Shown here one piece after another: positions 1-7,873 of a DNA stretch of 64,000 nt. Within the stretch, counting starts at the first letter, position 1, and every line of letters begins with the position of its first letter. Made by a program: the position numbers and the translations under genes. This DNA is from Oscillospiraceae bacterium. Lineage in GTDB: Bacteria > Bacillota > Clostridia > Oscillospirales > Ruminococcaceae. Location of the stretch: the NCBI GenBank assembly GCA_021199855.1, contig JAJQHD010000057.1:62001-126000 (forward strand), written 5' to 3'. Under the pieces are notes generated by a model that worked only from the letters and a program-made list of their open reading frames with translations, searched no databases and was not told the DNA's origin.

Positions 1-508
1 TGTCTAAAACGTGATTGTTTCCTATAGACATGACGTTGAACCCGAGGTCTACCATCTTCCGACCCAGATCTCCGGGCGAGCAGAAGTTGGGGTAATCGCT
101 CGGTTCGAGCTCGTCGGTTACGATGGTCTCCTGGTTTAAAATCGCAATATCGACGTCCTCAAAATAGCCTTCGATGCTCTCATAGACATAGTCGAAGTCA
201 TATCCGTCCTCGTCGCCATTTGCCTTCGCTCTTCTGTGTGCCTGATTGTAAATGGACGAGTGAATTAGGTTGTCCCCAGCACATAGAAGCGTCACAGTTC
301 TTATGTCCGGCTCAGGTTCTGACGTGGTGACGGTTGTAGCCTCGGTTGTGACTGTAGTAGGCATAGTCGTCGCCTCTGTGGCGGCTGTAGTAGCCTCGGT
401 GACCCCAGCGGTTGTGGTTTCCGGATTGTCTTCGACAAGTTTCGTGCATCCGACAGTAGTTATAACAAGCACTCCCGCAAGAAGTGTAGCAAAAATCTTT
501 TTCAGCAT
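1..508 (-). CDS. CapA-family (PGA_cap) lipoprotein, 3' end cut by window
   Basis: The first 169 residues of a CapA-like metallophosphoesterase-fold protein are visible. The N-terminus is a lipoprotein signal ending in TTVGC (Cys 21), so the mature protein should be anchored outside the membrane. A Thr/Glu-rich linker follows (about residues 28-64). The catalytic domain then begins with VTLLCAGDNLIHSS, LNQETI and SIGNNHVLD, matching the GD-x-LIH and GNNH metal-site motifs of the family. CapA relatives act in poly-gamma-glutamate or capsule metabolism, but the substrate here is unknown. I chose the ATG at 508 because GGAG lies 9 nt upstream and the promoter at 547-575 leaves little room for the in-frame ATGs at 523 and 535. 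The gene runs off the left edge. Confidence 0.85.
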   Translation of the reverse strand, partial: MLKKIFATLLAGVLVITTVGCTKLVEDNPETTTAGVTEATTAATEATTMPTTVTTEATTVTTSEPEPDIRTVTLLCAGDNLIHSSIYNQAHRRAKANGDEDGYDFDYVYESIEGYFEDVDIAILNQETIVTDELEPSDYPNFCSPGDLGRKMVDLGFNVMSIGNNHVLD

Positions 509-546
509 TTTCAGTGTCTCCATATTTCTTTTCATTTTCAGAGAGT

Positions 547-575
547 ATTATAACAAAAATCGCCGCAAAAAACAA
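547..575 (-). promoter_or_regulatory. Sigma-A promoter of the CapA-like gene
   Basis: Read on the minus strand, TTGTTT (570-575) and TATAAT (547-552) are separated by exactly 17 nt. The expected transcript start near 540 gives a leader of about 30 nt before the ATG at 508. Confidence 0.6.
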
Positions 576-608
576 TACCGAAGTCGTATTTTACGGCAAC
601 TTTTCACA

Positions 609-645
609 GAAAAAATAAAACAACCGGAGGCGTTTAAACCTCCGG
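609..645 (-). terminator. Rho-independent terminator of the uxuA-uxuB operon
   Basis: A 7-bp stem, CCGGAGG/CCTCCGG (624-645), is followed on the minus strand by a T-rich tract. It lies just after the uxuB stop codon and before the CapA-like promoter. Confidence 0.8.
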
Positions 646-659
646 CTAAAAATTTCATA

Positions 660-2261
660 TCATCCGAGATATTCTTTAAGGGTAGCCCTTACAGCTCCGA
701 CTCCGGAAATTTCTTTCAGGAAGATTTCAGTAATCTTCTTTGAAAGTCCATTCGCAACCAGGTCTGTTCCGAAAATCTGAGCGTTCAAGAGAATACTGTC
801 GAGTTTGTCGCCAACAGTCTCCGGCTTGCCAAGCTCGATTCCATCGAGATGTCCCTTCAGCTCGTCCTTCAGCGGGTCGTTAGAAATCTCCATAGCTTCG
901 CCGTTGTCGTCGACACCCAAAAGGTAACGAAGCCATCCGGCAATTGCCAGAGGAACAGCCGTAAGCTTTCCAACATTGCCATTCGCCTCATAGCTTTTGA
1001 TTGTCTCACCGAAGCGGATTCCGACTTTTTGCGATGTATCAGTTGCTATTCTCTGCGGAGCATCCGGCATGAACGGGTTCGGGAGTCTTTCGTTTATAAC
1101 TTCGTCGATAAATGCCTTAGGCGACAGGATTCCAGGGTCGGTAACAACCGGCAGACCTTCGTCATATCCGAGCTTCCTGACGAGCTTAACCAAATCCTCA
1201 TCCTTCATCTCTTCGCAGATGAGGGTATACCCGAGCAAGCAACCATAAACCGCAAGAGCTGTGTGAAGAGGATTAAGGCAAGTAGTAACCTTCATTCTCT
1301 CAACATTGTTGACAGTGTCCCTGTCAGTCATATAAACTCCGGCTTTTTCGAGCGCCGGGCGTGAATTCGGGAAGCTGTCTTCAATAACCAAGTACTGCGG
1401 CTTCTCAGCATTTACAAATGGCGCAATAAATGTCTTCTTCGATGTGATGATGGGGGACATCTCCTCAAGTCCGGCTTCAGTAAGAATTGACTCGACCTTC
1501 TCGGACGGACGGGGAGTAATCTTGTCAATCATGCTCCACGGGAATCCTACAACGCTTTCGTCGCCCAGATATTCGACAAATCCCTTGTCTGCGTAACCAT
1601 TCTCAACCCAGCCGTTCGCAATCGTCATAACAGATGACTTCAGCTTCTCGCCATTGTGCGAGCAGTTGTCCATGCTGACAAGAGCAACCGGGAACTTTCC
1701 AGCATGATATCTTTCGAGCATCAGCCCAGTGACAAAGCTCATAGCGTGCCTTGCGTGCTTTGGACCTTCCTTGATGTCAGCCTGAACGAGGGGAGTAAGC
1801 TCGCCCTGAGTGTTGGTGACGGCATAGCCCTTTTCGGTGATTGTGAAGCTAATCATCTGTAGAGACGGGCTCTTAGCAATCTCATGGAATCTTGCCATCT
1901 CGCCTTCATCGGTGATATCCGCCTTCAAAGCTTCGCAAACGGAAGCGATAACCTCGCTCTCAACAGAACCATCGGGCAACAGACTTGCGCTGACGGTGAG
2001 GTTGTCATGAGTCTTGAAGATATTGTCGATAATCTCGTAGTCAAAAGTGTCGGCGGCAATGATTCCGGTTTCAGAAAGACCTTCGTCGAGCAGGCTCTGC
2101 TGTAAACTAGCAATGAATCCTCTGAAGATGTTTCCAGCGCCAAAGTGGAGCCAGACGGGGTTCTTGTGCGTATTTTCGGTTACTTTTTCAATGTCATACT
2201 TCGGGAGCTTTATCTCTCCCCAGGTGGAAGTATTCTTGAGTGAATCCAAACAGAGTTTCAT
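660..2261 (-). CDS. uxuB: Fructuronate reductase (D-mannonate oxidoreductase)
   Basis: A 533-residue member of the mannitol dehydrogenase family that interconverts D-fructuronate and D-mannonate with NAD(H) in hexuronate breakdown. The nucleotide-binding segment reads HFGAGNIFRGF near residues 38-48. The C-terminal domain carries NPLHT, the conserved N-x-x-H catalytic stretch of the family. The start chosen is the ATG at 2261, one base after the uxuA stop (TAA-A-ATG), with its GGAG site inside the end of uxuA. A longer reading would overlap uxuA by 29 codons that have no family similarity. It is co-transcribed with uxuA and ends at the terminator at 609-645. The operon partner makes the uronate role firm; the exact sugar preference is inferred. 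Confidence 0.9.
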   Translation of the reverse strand: MKLCLDSLKNTSTWGEIKLPKYDIEKVTENTHKNPVWLHFGAGNIFRGFIASLQQSLLDEGLSETGIIAADTFDYEIIDNIFKTHDNLTVSASLLPDGSVESEVIASVCEALKADITDEGEMARFHEIAKSPSLQMISFTITEKGYAVTNTQGELTPLVQADIKEGPKHARHAMSFVTGLMLERYHAGKFPVALVSMDNCSHNGEKLKSSVMTIANGWVENGYADKGFVEYLGDESVVGFPWSMIDKITPRPSEKVESILTEAGLEEMSPIITSKKTFIAPFVNAEKPQYLVIEDSFPNSRPALEKAGVYMTDRDTVNNVERMKVTTCLNPLHTALAVYGCLLGYTLICEEMKDEDLVKLVRKLGYDEGLPVVTDPGILSPKAFIDEVINERLPNPFMPDAPQRIATDTSQKVGIRFGETIKSYEANGNVGKLTAVPLAIAGWLRYLLGVDDNGEAMEISNDPLKDELKGHLDGIELGKPETVGDKLDSILLNAQIFGTDLVANGLSKKITEIFLKEISGVGAVRATLKEYLG

Positions 2262-2262
2262 T

Positions 2263-3357
2263 TTATTTGCACTCCTTCTTAGATTTATCGATAGCTTCCC
2301 AGAGACCATTGAGGTAGCAAACACCCAACGCCCTGTCATAAAGACCATAGCCCGGTCTTCCGGTCTCTCCCCAAATCATTCTGCCGTGGTCGGGACGGAT
2401 GTAGGTATCGGGGCAGACTTCATAAATAGCCTTCATAATCTCGTACATGTCGAGTTCACCGTCGCTTGACAGATGGCTTGTCTCGCAGAATCTGCGGTCT
2501 GATCCAAGATGCTTGATGTTTCTTACGTGCATACAGCCGATTTTTCCCATCTCGCCGAAGTGGCGGATGATGGAGACGACGTCGTTCTGAGTATTGGAAC
2601 CTAGTGAACCTGTGCAGAGGCAAAGGGTGTTGCAGGGGCTGTCGACGAGACCTACAATCTTGTCGTAGCCTTCCTGAGTGTGAGCAAGTCTCGGGAGACC
2701 GAAAATCTTCCATCCCGGGTCGTCCGGATGGCAAGCCATAACAACTCCGCACTCCTCACATGTCGGGATAATTCCTTCTAAGAAGTACTTATAGTTCGAG
2801 AGTAACTGCTCTTCGTCGACGCTCTCATACTGCTTGAGAACCTTCTCAAGGTCTGCAAGTCTCTCAGGCTCCCAGCCGGGGAGTGAAAAGCCGTTGGAGT
2901 TCTCAGCTGTTCTTCTGACAATCTCAAGAGGCGTCAGGCTTCCGAGCTCCTCTTCGTCATAGTACATGCTTGTTGAGCCATCCGGATTCGGTCTCGCCAA
3001 ATCGGTTCTCAGCCAGTCAAGAACCGGCATGAAGTTGTAGACAATGCACTTGACGCCATACTTTGCAAGATTTCTTATTGTGATGCAGTAGTTCTCGATG
3101 TACTTATCCCTTGTGGGAAGACCGAGCTTTATGTCCTCGTGGACGTTAACGCTCTCGACAACCTCGCATTCAAGACCAGCGGCGTGAACCTCGTCGATGT
3201 AAGCCTTGATTTCCTCTTCTGTCCAGACTTCACCAGCGGCTTTGTAGTCAAGAACACCCATAAGTCCGCTCACGTTCGGAATCTGGCGGATCTGTGAAAG
3301 GGTGACGCTGTCGCTGTTCGACCCGAACCACCTGAATGTCATTTTCAATTTACTCAC
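2263..3357 (-). CDS. uxuA: Mannonate dehydratase
   Basis: A 364-residue UxuA that dehydrates D-mannonate to 2-keto-3-deoxygluconate (KDG). It shows the family features FRWFG near the start, [10 protein letters not shown] (metal-binding His), CMHVRN and [12 protein letters not shown]. coli UxuA is slightly longer (about 394). The start is uncertain. The GTG at 3357 has AAAGG only 2 nt upstream; the in-frame TTG at 3348 gives MKMTFRWFG, typical of clostridial homologues, with 11-nt spacing; ATG 3342 is a third choice. It is first in the uxuA-uxuB operon, which is transcribed away from eda-kdgK, so the two operons together cover mannonate to pyruvate plus glyceraldehyde-3-phosphate. Confidence 0.93.
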   Translation of the reverse strand: MSKLKMTFRWFGSNSDSVTLSQIRQIPNVSGLMGVLDYKAAGEVWTEEEIKAYIDEVHAAGLECEVVESVNVHEDIKLGLPTRDKYIENYCITIRNLAKYGVKCIVYNFMPVLDWLRTDLARPNPDGSTSMYYDEEELGSLTPLEIVRRTAENSNGFSLPGWEPERLADLEKVLKQYESVDEEQLLSNYKYFLEGIIPTCEECGVVMACHPDDPGWKIFGLPRLAHTQEGYDKIVGLVDSPCNTLCLCTGSLGSNTQNDVVSIIRHFGEMGKIGCMHVRNIKHLGSDRRFCETSHLSSDGELDMYEIMKAIYEVCPDTYIRPDHGRMIWGETGRPGYGLYDRALGVCYLNGLWEAIDKSKKECK

Positions 3358-3386
3358 AGCCTTTCAATATTTTGTTAAGCTTTCTG

Positions 3387-3399
3387 CCCGAAATTCGGG
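3387..3399. promoter_or_regulatory. Inverted repeat in the uxuA leader, possible operator
   Basis: CCCGAAATTCGGG is a perfect 6+1+6 palindrome lying between the uxuA -10 element and the start codon. Its position suits a repressor site, but no regulator gene is nearby and the binding protein is unknown. Confidence 0.35.
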
Positions 3400-3430
3400 A
3401 CAAAAGTGGGTATCAGCGTTTGATAAGATA

Positions 3431-3459
3431 ATAATAGCATTTTGCACCATTCTTTTCAA
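3431..3459 (-). promoter_or_regulatory. Sigma-A promoter of uxuA-uxuB
   Basis: On the minus strand TTGAAA (3454-3459) and TATTAT (3431-3436) are 17 nt apart. Transcription would start about 65-75 nt upstream of uxuA. Confidence 0.7.
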
Positions 3460-3510
3460 GACCTTTCTGTATTTTTATCGGACGATTCTATAAATCTGAA
3501 AGAAGTATTA

Positions 3511-3539
3511 TTGACAATTTTTCCTTAAGACACTATAAT
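3511..3539 (+). promoter_or_regulatory. Sigma-A promoter of eda-kdgK
   Basis: Consensus TTGACA (3511-3516) and TATAAT (3534-3539) with a 17-nt spacer, 38 nt before the eda start codon. It is divergent from the uxuA promoter. Confidence 0.85.
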
Positions 3540-3576
3540 TGAAGCGTAATAAAATTTCAAAGGAGCGGATAAAGCG

Positions 3577-4536
3577 ATGTCTTATCAAGCTATTGCAGAT
3601 AAAATTTATAATCTCGGAATCCTCCCCGTAATCGCGATAGAGGATCCTGAAAAAGCTGTTCCTCTTGCCAAGGCTCTTTGCGACGGCGGTCTTCCCGCAG
3701 CCGAAATCACATTCAGAACCGCGTGCGCCAAGGAAGCAATCATGAGAATAAGAAAAGAGCTCCCTGAAATGCTCGTAGGAGCGGGAACAGTTCTTACCAA
3801 AGAGCAGGTTGACGACGCACTCGAAGCAGGAGTCGAGTTTATAGTAACTCCTGGCTTCAATCCCGAAATCGTCAAGTATGCACTCTCTAAAGGTGCAGTA
3901 ATAATGCCCGGAACCGCAACTCCCGGCGAAATGGAGCAGGCTATGAGCCTGGGTCTTGACATAGTCAAGTTCTTCCCAGCTGAGCAGAACGGCGGTCTCG
4001 CAAAGCTCAAGGCTGTAGCGGCACCATATCAGAAACTCCGATTTATCCCGACCGGCGGAGTGAATGCCACTAATCTGGTCGAATACATCAAGTTCAACAA
4101 GATAATCGCTTGCGGCGGCACATGGATGGTTAAAAAGGACTTAATCGACGCCGGAAACTGGGCTGAGATTACCCGTCTTACCAAAGAAGCCGTCCATGCA
4201 ATGTTAGGTCTTGAATTCGCCCACATGGGAATCAATTGCGACGCTCCTGAGGAAGCATTAAAGGCGGCAAAGCTTCTTGAAACGATGTTCGGCTTCAGCT
4301 ATAACGAGGGCAATTCGTCCGTCTTTACAGCAGACAAAAAGATTGAAATCTGCAAGACCCCGAAGCCCGGCAAGTATGGTCACATCGCAATCGCAACCAA
4401 CTCGACCGCCCGTGCCGTTGCCTACTTCAAGTCGCAGGGCTATGAGTTCGCAGACGAGTCCACAATTCCTACATGTGCAGTATACTTCAAGGACGAATTT
4501 ATGGGCTTTGCAATTCATCTCGTACAGAAAAAGTAA
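3577..4536 (+). CDS. eda: KDPG/KHG aldolase fused to a VOC (glyoxalase-fold) domain
   Basis: Residues 1-210 are a class I 2-keto-3-deoxy-6-phosphogluconate aldolase, which splits KDPG into pyruvate and glyceraldehyde-3-phosphate. The Schiff-base lysine lies in VKFFPAE (K131), the substrate motif is EITFRT (43-48), and GAGTVLT is at 68-74. Bacterial Eda is about 205-215 residues, so the remaining 105 are extra. They read as a vicinal-oxygen-chelate (glyoxalase/dioxygenase-like) domain with FAHMGINCD and GHIAIATNSTARAVAYF. The function of the added domain is unknown; sugar binding or regulation are guesses. AAAGGAGCGG precedes the ATG. kdgK follows after 15 nt and makes its substrate. Confidence 0.92.
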   Translation: MSYQAIADKIYNLGILPVIAIEDPEKAVPLAKALCDGGLPAAEITFRTACAKEAIMRIRKELPEMLVGAGTVLTKEQVDDALEAGVEFIVTPGFNPEIVKYALSKGAVIMPGTATPGEMEQAMSLGLDIVKFFPAEQNGGLAKLKAVAAPYQKLRFIPTGGVNATNLVEYIKFNKIIACGGTWMVKKDLIDAGNWAEITRLTKEAVHAMLGLEFAHMGINCDAPEEALKAAKLLETMFGFSYNEGNSSVFTADKKIEICKTPKPGKYGHIAIATNSTARAVAYFKSQGYEFADESTIPTCAVYFKDEFMGFAIHLVQKK

Positions 4537-4551
4537 TAGGAGGGTAATATA

Positions 4552-5577
4552 ATGGGAAATAAGGCAGTAACCTTCGGCGAAATTATGCTCAGACTCAACC
4601 CGGAGGGATATTTAAGATTTTTGCAGGCTAACACTTACGAAGCAACCTTCGGCGGCGGGGAAGCAAACGTAGCGGTTTCGCTCGCCAACTATGGCGTGGA
4701 CGTATCGTTTGTCACCAAGCTCCCCAAGCACGAAATAGGTCAGGCGGCGGTAAACGAACTTCGTCGTTATGGCGTTGACACCTCCGACATCATAAGAGGC
4801 GGCGACAGAGTCGGAATCTACTTTGCTGAGAAGGGCGCTTCTCAGAGACCTTCAAAGGTAATCTATGACAGAGCCTACAGTGCAATCTCCCTTGCCAAGA
4901 GGGAAGAGTTCGACTGGGACAAGATTTTTGACGGCGTCAAGTGGTTCCACTTCACCGGCATCACTCCGGCACTCGGCGGCGAGCTCCCGGAAATTTGCCT
5001 CGATGCAGTCAAGGCGGCTCATGCTAAGGGCGTAACCGTCAGCTGTGACCTCAACTATAGAAAGAAGCTCTGGACAAGGGAGCAGGCTAGAGAGTGTATG
5101 TCTAAGATTGTTCCTTATGTCGACGTCTGCATCTCTAACGAGGAGGATGCCAAGGACGTTTTCGGAATCGAAGCTGAGAACACCGACATCGACTCCGGAA
5201 AGCTCAATCACGAGGGCTACATCAGCGTAGCTCGCCAGCTCCACGAAAGATTCGGCTGCAGTCACGTTGCAATCACACTCCGTTCTTCAATCTCCGCTAA
5301 TGACAACGATTGGGCTGGTATGCTCTACACCGGCGATAACGCCTACTTCTCTAAGCAGTATCACATGCACATAGTCGACCGTGTCGGCGGCGGCGACAGC
5401 TTCGGCGGCGGACTCATCTATTCTTTGATGAACGGCAGTGATCCCCAGAAGGCAATCGACTTCGCAGTCGCGGCTTCCTGCCTGAAGCACTCCATCGAGC
5501 ACGACTTCAACCTCTGCTCAGTTGCAGAAGTAGAGTCGCTCACAGGTGGCAATGCATCAGGAAGAGTTCAGAGGTAA
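4552..5577 (+). CDS. kdgK: 2-keto-3-deoxygluconate kinase, PfkB family
   Basis: A 341-residue PfkB/ribokinase-family sugar kinase. It shows FGEIMLRLNPEGY at the N-terminus, GGGEANVAVSLANYG (sugar-binding loop) and the C-terminal anion-hole motif DRVGGGDSFGGGL, where the usual GAGD appears as GGGD. Its position directly after the KDPG aldolase gene, with AGGAGG before the ATG, and opposite uxuA-uxuB points to KDG as substrate: KDG + ATP gives KDPG. Substrate assignment rests on context. A terminator follows at 5600-5634. Confidence 0.9.
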   Translation: MGNKAVTFGEIMLRLNPEGYLRFLQANTYEATFGGGEANVAVSLANYGVDVSFVTKLPKHEIGQAAVNELRRYGVDTSDIIRGGDRVGIYFAEKGASQRPSKVIYDRAYSAISLAKREEFDWDKIFDGVKWFHFTGITPALGGELPEICLDAVKAAHAKGVTVSCDLNYRKKLWTREQARECMSKIVPYVDVCISNEEDAKDVFGIEAENTDIDSGKLNHEGYISVARQLHERFGCSHVAITLRSSISANDNDWAGMLYTGDNAYFSKQYHMHIVDRVGGGDSFGGGLIYSLMNGSDPQKAIDFAVAASCLKHSIEHDFNLCSVAEVESLTGGNASGRVQR

Positions 5578-5599
5578 AGCTAAAAGCTGTAATAAAAAC

Positions 5600-5634
5600 C
5601 GGACGAGGTTTCAAGCCTCGTCCGATTTTTTATT
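5600..5634 (+). terminator. Bidirectional terminator between kdgK and the convergent membrane-protein gene
   Basis: A 9-bp stem CGGACGAGG/CCTCGTCCG (5600-5608, 5616-5624) is followed by ATTTTTTATT on plus. The minus strand also has a T-run after the stem. The stop codon of the facing gene lies inside it. Confidence 0.85.
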
Positions 5635-6018
5635 GGGTTTTATTGTGGAGAATAGATACAAACAAACAGAAATTATCACGAGCCCGAAGCCCGCAACCCA
5701 GTAGACCATAGTCAACTGGTTTGTTGTTCCGTAGATTTCAAGAATCCCCGTAAAGATTGAGCCAATTGAGAGTGCGGCGATTCCTGAGTTATAGAGATTC
5801 TGAACCGAACGATTGGGAATCCGCTTACCGAGATATGCGAACAGAAAGCAGGGGAGCATGCCACCCGCAAGCGGAATTGCAAAGGCATAAAGCATGTAGT
5901 ATGAATACACCCCGTGGCTGAATATCTCGTAAACCGCCCCGAAAAGTGCCAGGAAAAGCGAGCATCCGAGATACACAAGCCCGGTTTTCATCATGCCTTT
6001 AGTAACCGATGTAGACAA
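5611..6018 (-). CDS. Small four-helix membrane protein, unknown function
   Basis: A 135-residue hydrophobic protein with four predicted transmembrane segments (about residues 12-32, 40-63, 80-97 and 103-124) and a short Lys/Asp-rich tail. I do not recognise a family. A TTG start at 6018 is favoured because GGAAGGTGAG lies 6 nt upstream. This overlaps the preceding gene by 20 nt; ATG codons at 5994 and 5991 are alternatives. The overlap implies translational coupling to the phosphodiester-glycosidase-like gene, so it may belong to the same surface polymer system. It ends in the terminator shared with kdgK. Confidence 0.7.
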   Translation of the reverse strand: MSTSVTKGMMKTGLVYLGCSLFLALFGAVYEIFSHGVYSYYMLYAFAIPLAGGMLPCFLFAYLGKRIPNRSVQNLYNSGIAALSIGSIFTGILEIYGTTNQLTMVYWVAGFGLVIISVCLYLFSTIKPNKKSDEA

Positions 6019-6973
6019 TGTCGCTCACCTTCCTTTCTTTTATTGAGTTGCCGGAGGATGTGGGATTATTTATGACCTCACCGTTAAAGACCATTGTTGA
6101 TGAGCCTCCGCCGTCGAGATTGTAAGCAGTTTCAACACCCAGACCCTGCATGAATTCCGCCAGCTCATAGAGCGAAAGCCCTGCGCTCTCGTCCGTCCTG
6201 CCGTCTGCAACTACAAAGACATAGTGCAAATCATCTATAATTCCGATAGCGGTTCTTGGGTTGCTGGTCTTCGCTTTTCCAACCTCTTCATCCACAGTTA
6301 CGGATATTTCATCACTCTGAACAAGGGCAGGACCAAACGAAAGAACCTGATAGGCTCCATCAGCCAAAAGCCCCTCGGCGGTGACGTCGTTTTCAGATAT
6401 AATCTCAAAGCTTCCGTCAGCATAGATGACCAGATCTTCGTTGTCAGATGAGCCGGTACTGCGATACAGAACCCCGTTCCTTATGACATAGCCGGTCTCC
6501 TGTGCACCGTAATAGTCACCGTTTATGGCTAAAATCGCTCCGACACGCTCAGAAATATCAGATGTCTTCTCGGTAACATTCTTCCCGTACGCATTCTTAG
6601 CGAATGCTGTTTGCAGGTATTCGGCAGAGGAGAGAACCACATCTGCCACATAAATAGCCGTGTCGTTCTCTCGGTATTCGGTGATTGTTATAGTAATGCT
6701 CCCGTCGCTGTAGTAATTATCGGTAATGATAGGCTCAACATCTTCCACAGTAGCAGTAGCCTCAGTTTCTATAGCAGATGTTGTAGTCTCGGGCACCGTA
6801 GTGACCTCCGTCACTTCCGTTATGGAAGTCGTAACTGAACTAGTAACTTCTGCTGTGGCTTCAGGAATTTCGTCATAGACCGTTTCCAATACAAAAGTAT
6901 CAAGTGCTATATAAACGGTAAATCCGACAAGAGCAATAGTATATAAAATCGCCCAGAGATGGTGCTTGAACAT
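5999..6973 (-). CDS. Membrane-anchored phosphodiester glycosidase family protein (NAGPA/DUF2233)
   Basis: A 324-residue protein. Residues 7-28 form one transmembrane anchor, residues about 35-72 are a Thr/Val/Glu-rich extracellular linker, and the rest is a NAGPA-type domain. Diagnostic stretches are ILAINGDYYG, SNPRTAIGI and YNLDGGGSSTM. Relatives remove N-acetylglucosamine from phosphodiesters or modify exopolysaccharide and teichoic-type polymers; the bacterial substrate is generally unknown. The start at 6973 has a textbook AGGAGG 7 nt upstream; a longer in-frame reading would run 50 codons into the preceding glycosyltransferase. It sits 28 nt after a GT2 gene and overlaps a small membrane-protein gene. 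Confidence 0.88.
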   Translation of the reverse strand: MFKHHLWAILYTIALVGFTVYIALDTFVLETVYDEIPEATAEVTSSVTTSITEVTEVTTVPETTTSAIETEATATVEDVEPIITDNYYSDGSITITITEYRENDTAIYVADVVLSSAEYLQTAFAKNAYGKNVTEKTSDISERVGAILAINGDYYGAQETGYVIRNGVLYRSTGSSDNEDLVIYADGSFEIISENDVTAEGLLADGAYQVLSFGPALVQSDEISVTVDEEVGKAKTSNPRTAIGIIDDLHYVFVVADGRTDESAGLSLYELAEFMQGLGVETAYNLDGGGSSTMVFNGEVINNPTSSGNSIKERKVSDIVYIGY

Positions 6974-7001
6974 ACTTATGCCTCCTGACCTACTTCTTTT
7001 G

Positions 7002-7697
7002 TCATTTTTTCCGATGCCCGATAAACCTGAAAATCTCCCGATAGATTCTCGCCGAATCCTTGATAGAATCGAAATGTGACGAGGAATTGTCGTCGATATA
7101 GATTGTCTCGATTTCACGTTCAATTATTTTCACACCCAGCTCGGGAAGTATCAGAAGCTCGTTCATCTCAAATTCATATCTCTCGCCGGGAATTTCAAGG
7201 AGCTTCGGGATAAGTTCTCCCGAAAAAGCTCTCAGTCCGGTCTGGGTGTCGTGAATTGACACACCGGTGGTAAGATGATATACAAATCTTGTAATTGTAT
7301 TCCCGAACCGGCTTCGGAGCAGCACATCTTCATCGAGCGCCCGGCTCCCGATAACTATAGCTCCCGGATTCTCTTCGGCAGTATTCACTACTTTAAGGGC
7401 GTTAAGCGGAGTGTGTTGACCGTCGGCATCCATAGTGACGATTGTGCAGTCTTTGCCGTAGCGGCTTTCGATATATTTAAGTCCAGTTTTGAGAGCCGCA
7501 CCCTTGCCTCGGTTATGCGAATGGGAGAGTACCATAGCATATACAGACGCTTTGACAAAGATGTCTTCGTATTCAGGAGAGCTCCCGTCGTTCACTACAA
7601 TAATGTCAAAGCCCTCGCAGGTGAGTTCCTCAAGAAGGTCTATGAGTCCCTCTGCCGGCTGATAAGCAGGTATCAGGGCAATGTGTGATTTTAACAT
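7002..7697 (-). CDS. Glycosyltransferase family 2 (dolichol-phosphate mannosyltransferase-like)
   Basis: A 231-residue GT-A fold enzyme with IALIPAYQPAEGL at the N-terminus, VVNDGSS, NRGKGAALKTGL and the metal/nucleotide-binding DAD in TMDADGQHTP. These features and the length match polyprenyl-phosphate sugar transferases, which load a sugar onto undecaprenyl phosphate. There is no transmembrane domain, so the partner flippase or transferase must be elsewhere. The downstream neighbour is the phosphodiester-glycosidase-like gene (28 nt). The next gene upstream, 177 nt away, encodes the beta-helix lipoprotein. Donor and acceptor cannot be read from sequence. Confidence 0.9.
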   Translation of the reverse strand: MLKSHIALIPAYQPAEGLIDLLEELTCEGFDIIVVNDGSSPEYEDIFVKASVYAMVLSHSHNRGKGAALKTGLKYIESRYGKDCTIVTMDADGQHTPLNALKVVNTAEENPGAIVIGSRALDEDVLLRSRFGNTITRFVYHLTTGVSIHDTQTGLRAFSGELIPKLLEIPGERYEFEMNELLILPELGVKIIEREIETIYIDDNSSSHFDSIKDSARIYREIFRFIGHRKK

Positions 7698-7817
7698 GAT
7701 ATCTTTTCCTTAGGAATATTTCAAAATATCGAGGTATGGTAATCCCGCCCGGAGGAACACAAAACAGGAAGTGAGGGTGAAACGCTTAGTGGAGAATGTG
7801 AGGAATGTTCATCCGGA

Positions 7818-7856
7818 CGGGTTATACCCGAAATTAAGTTGTTGCGCAGCTGCGCA
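7818..7856. other. Two short palindromes between the lipoprotein and GT2 genes
   Basis: CGGGTTATACCCG (7818-7830) and TGCGCAGCTGCGCA (7843-7856) sit directly after the lipoprotein stop codon, in its transcript direction. Neither is followed by a clear T-run, so they are at best weak terminators or mRNA-end structures. Confidence 0.35.
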
Positions 7857-7873
7857 TTATATGGAGCGTGGCG

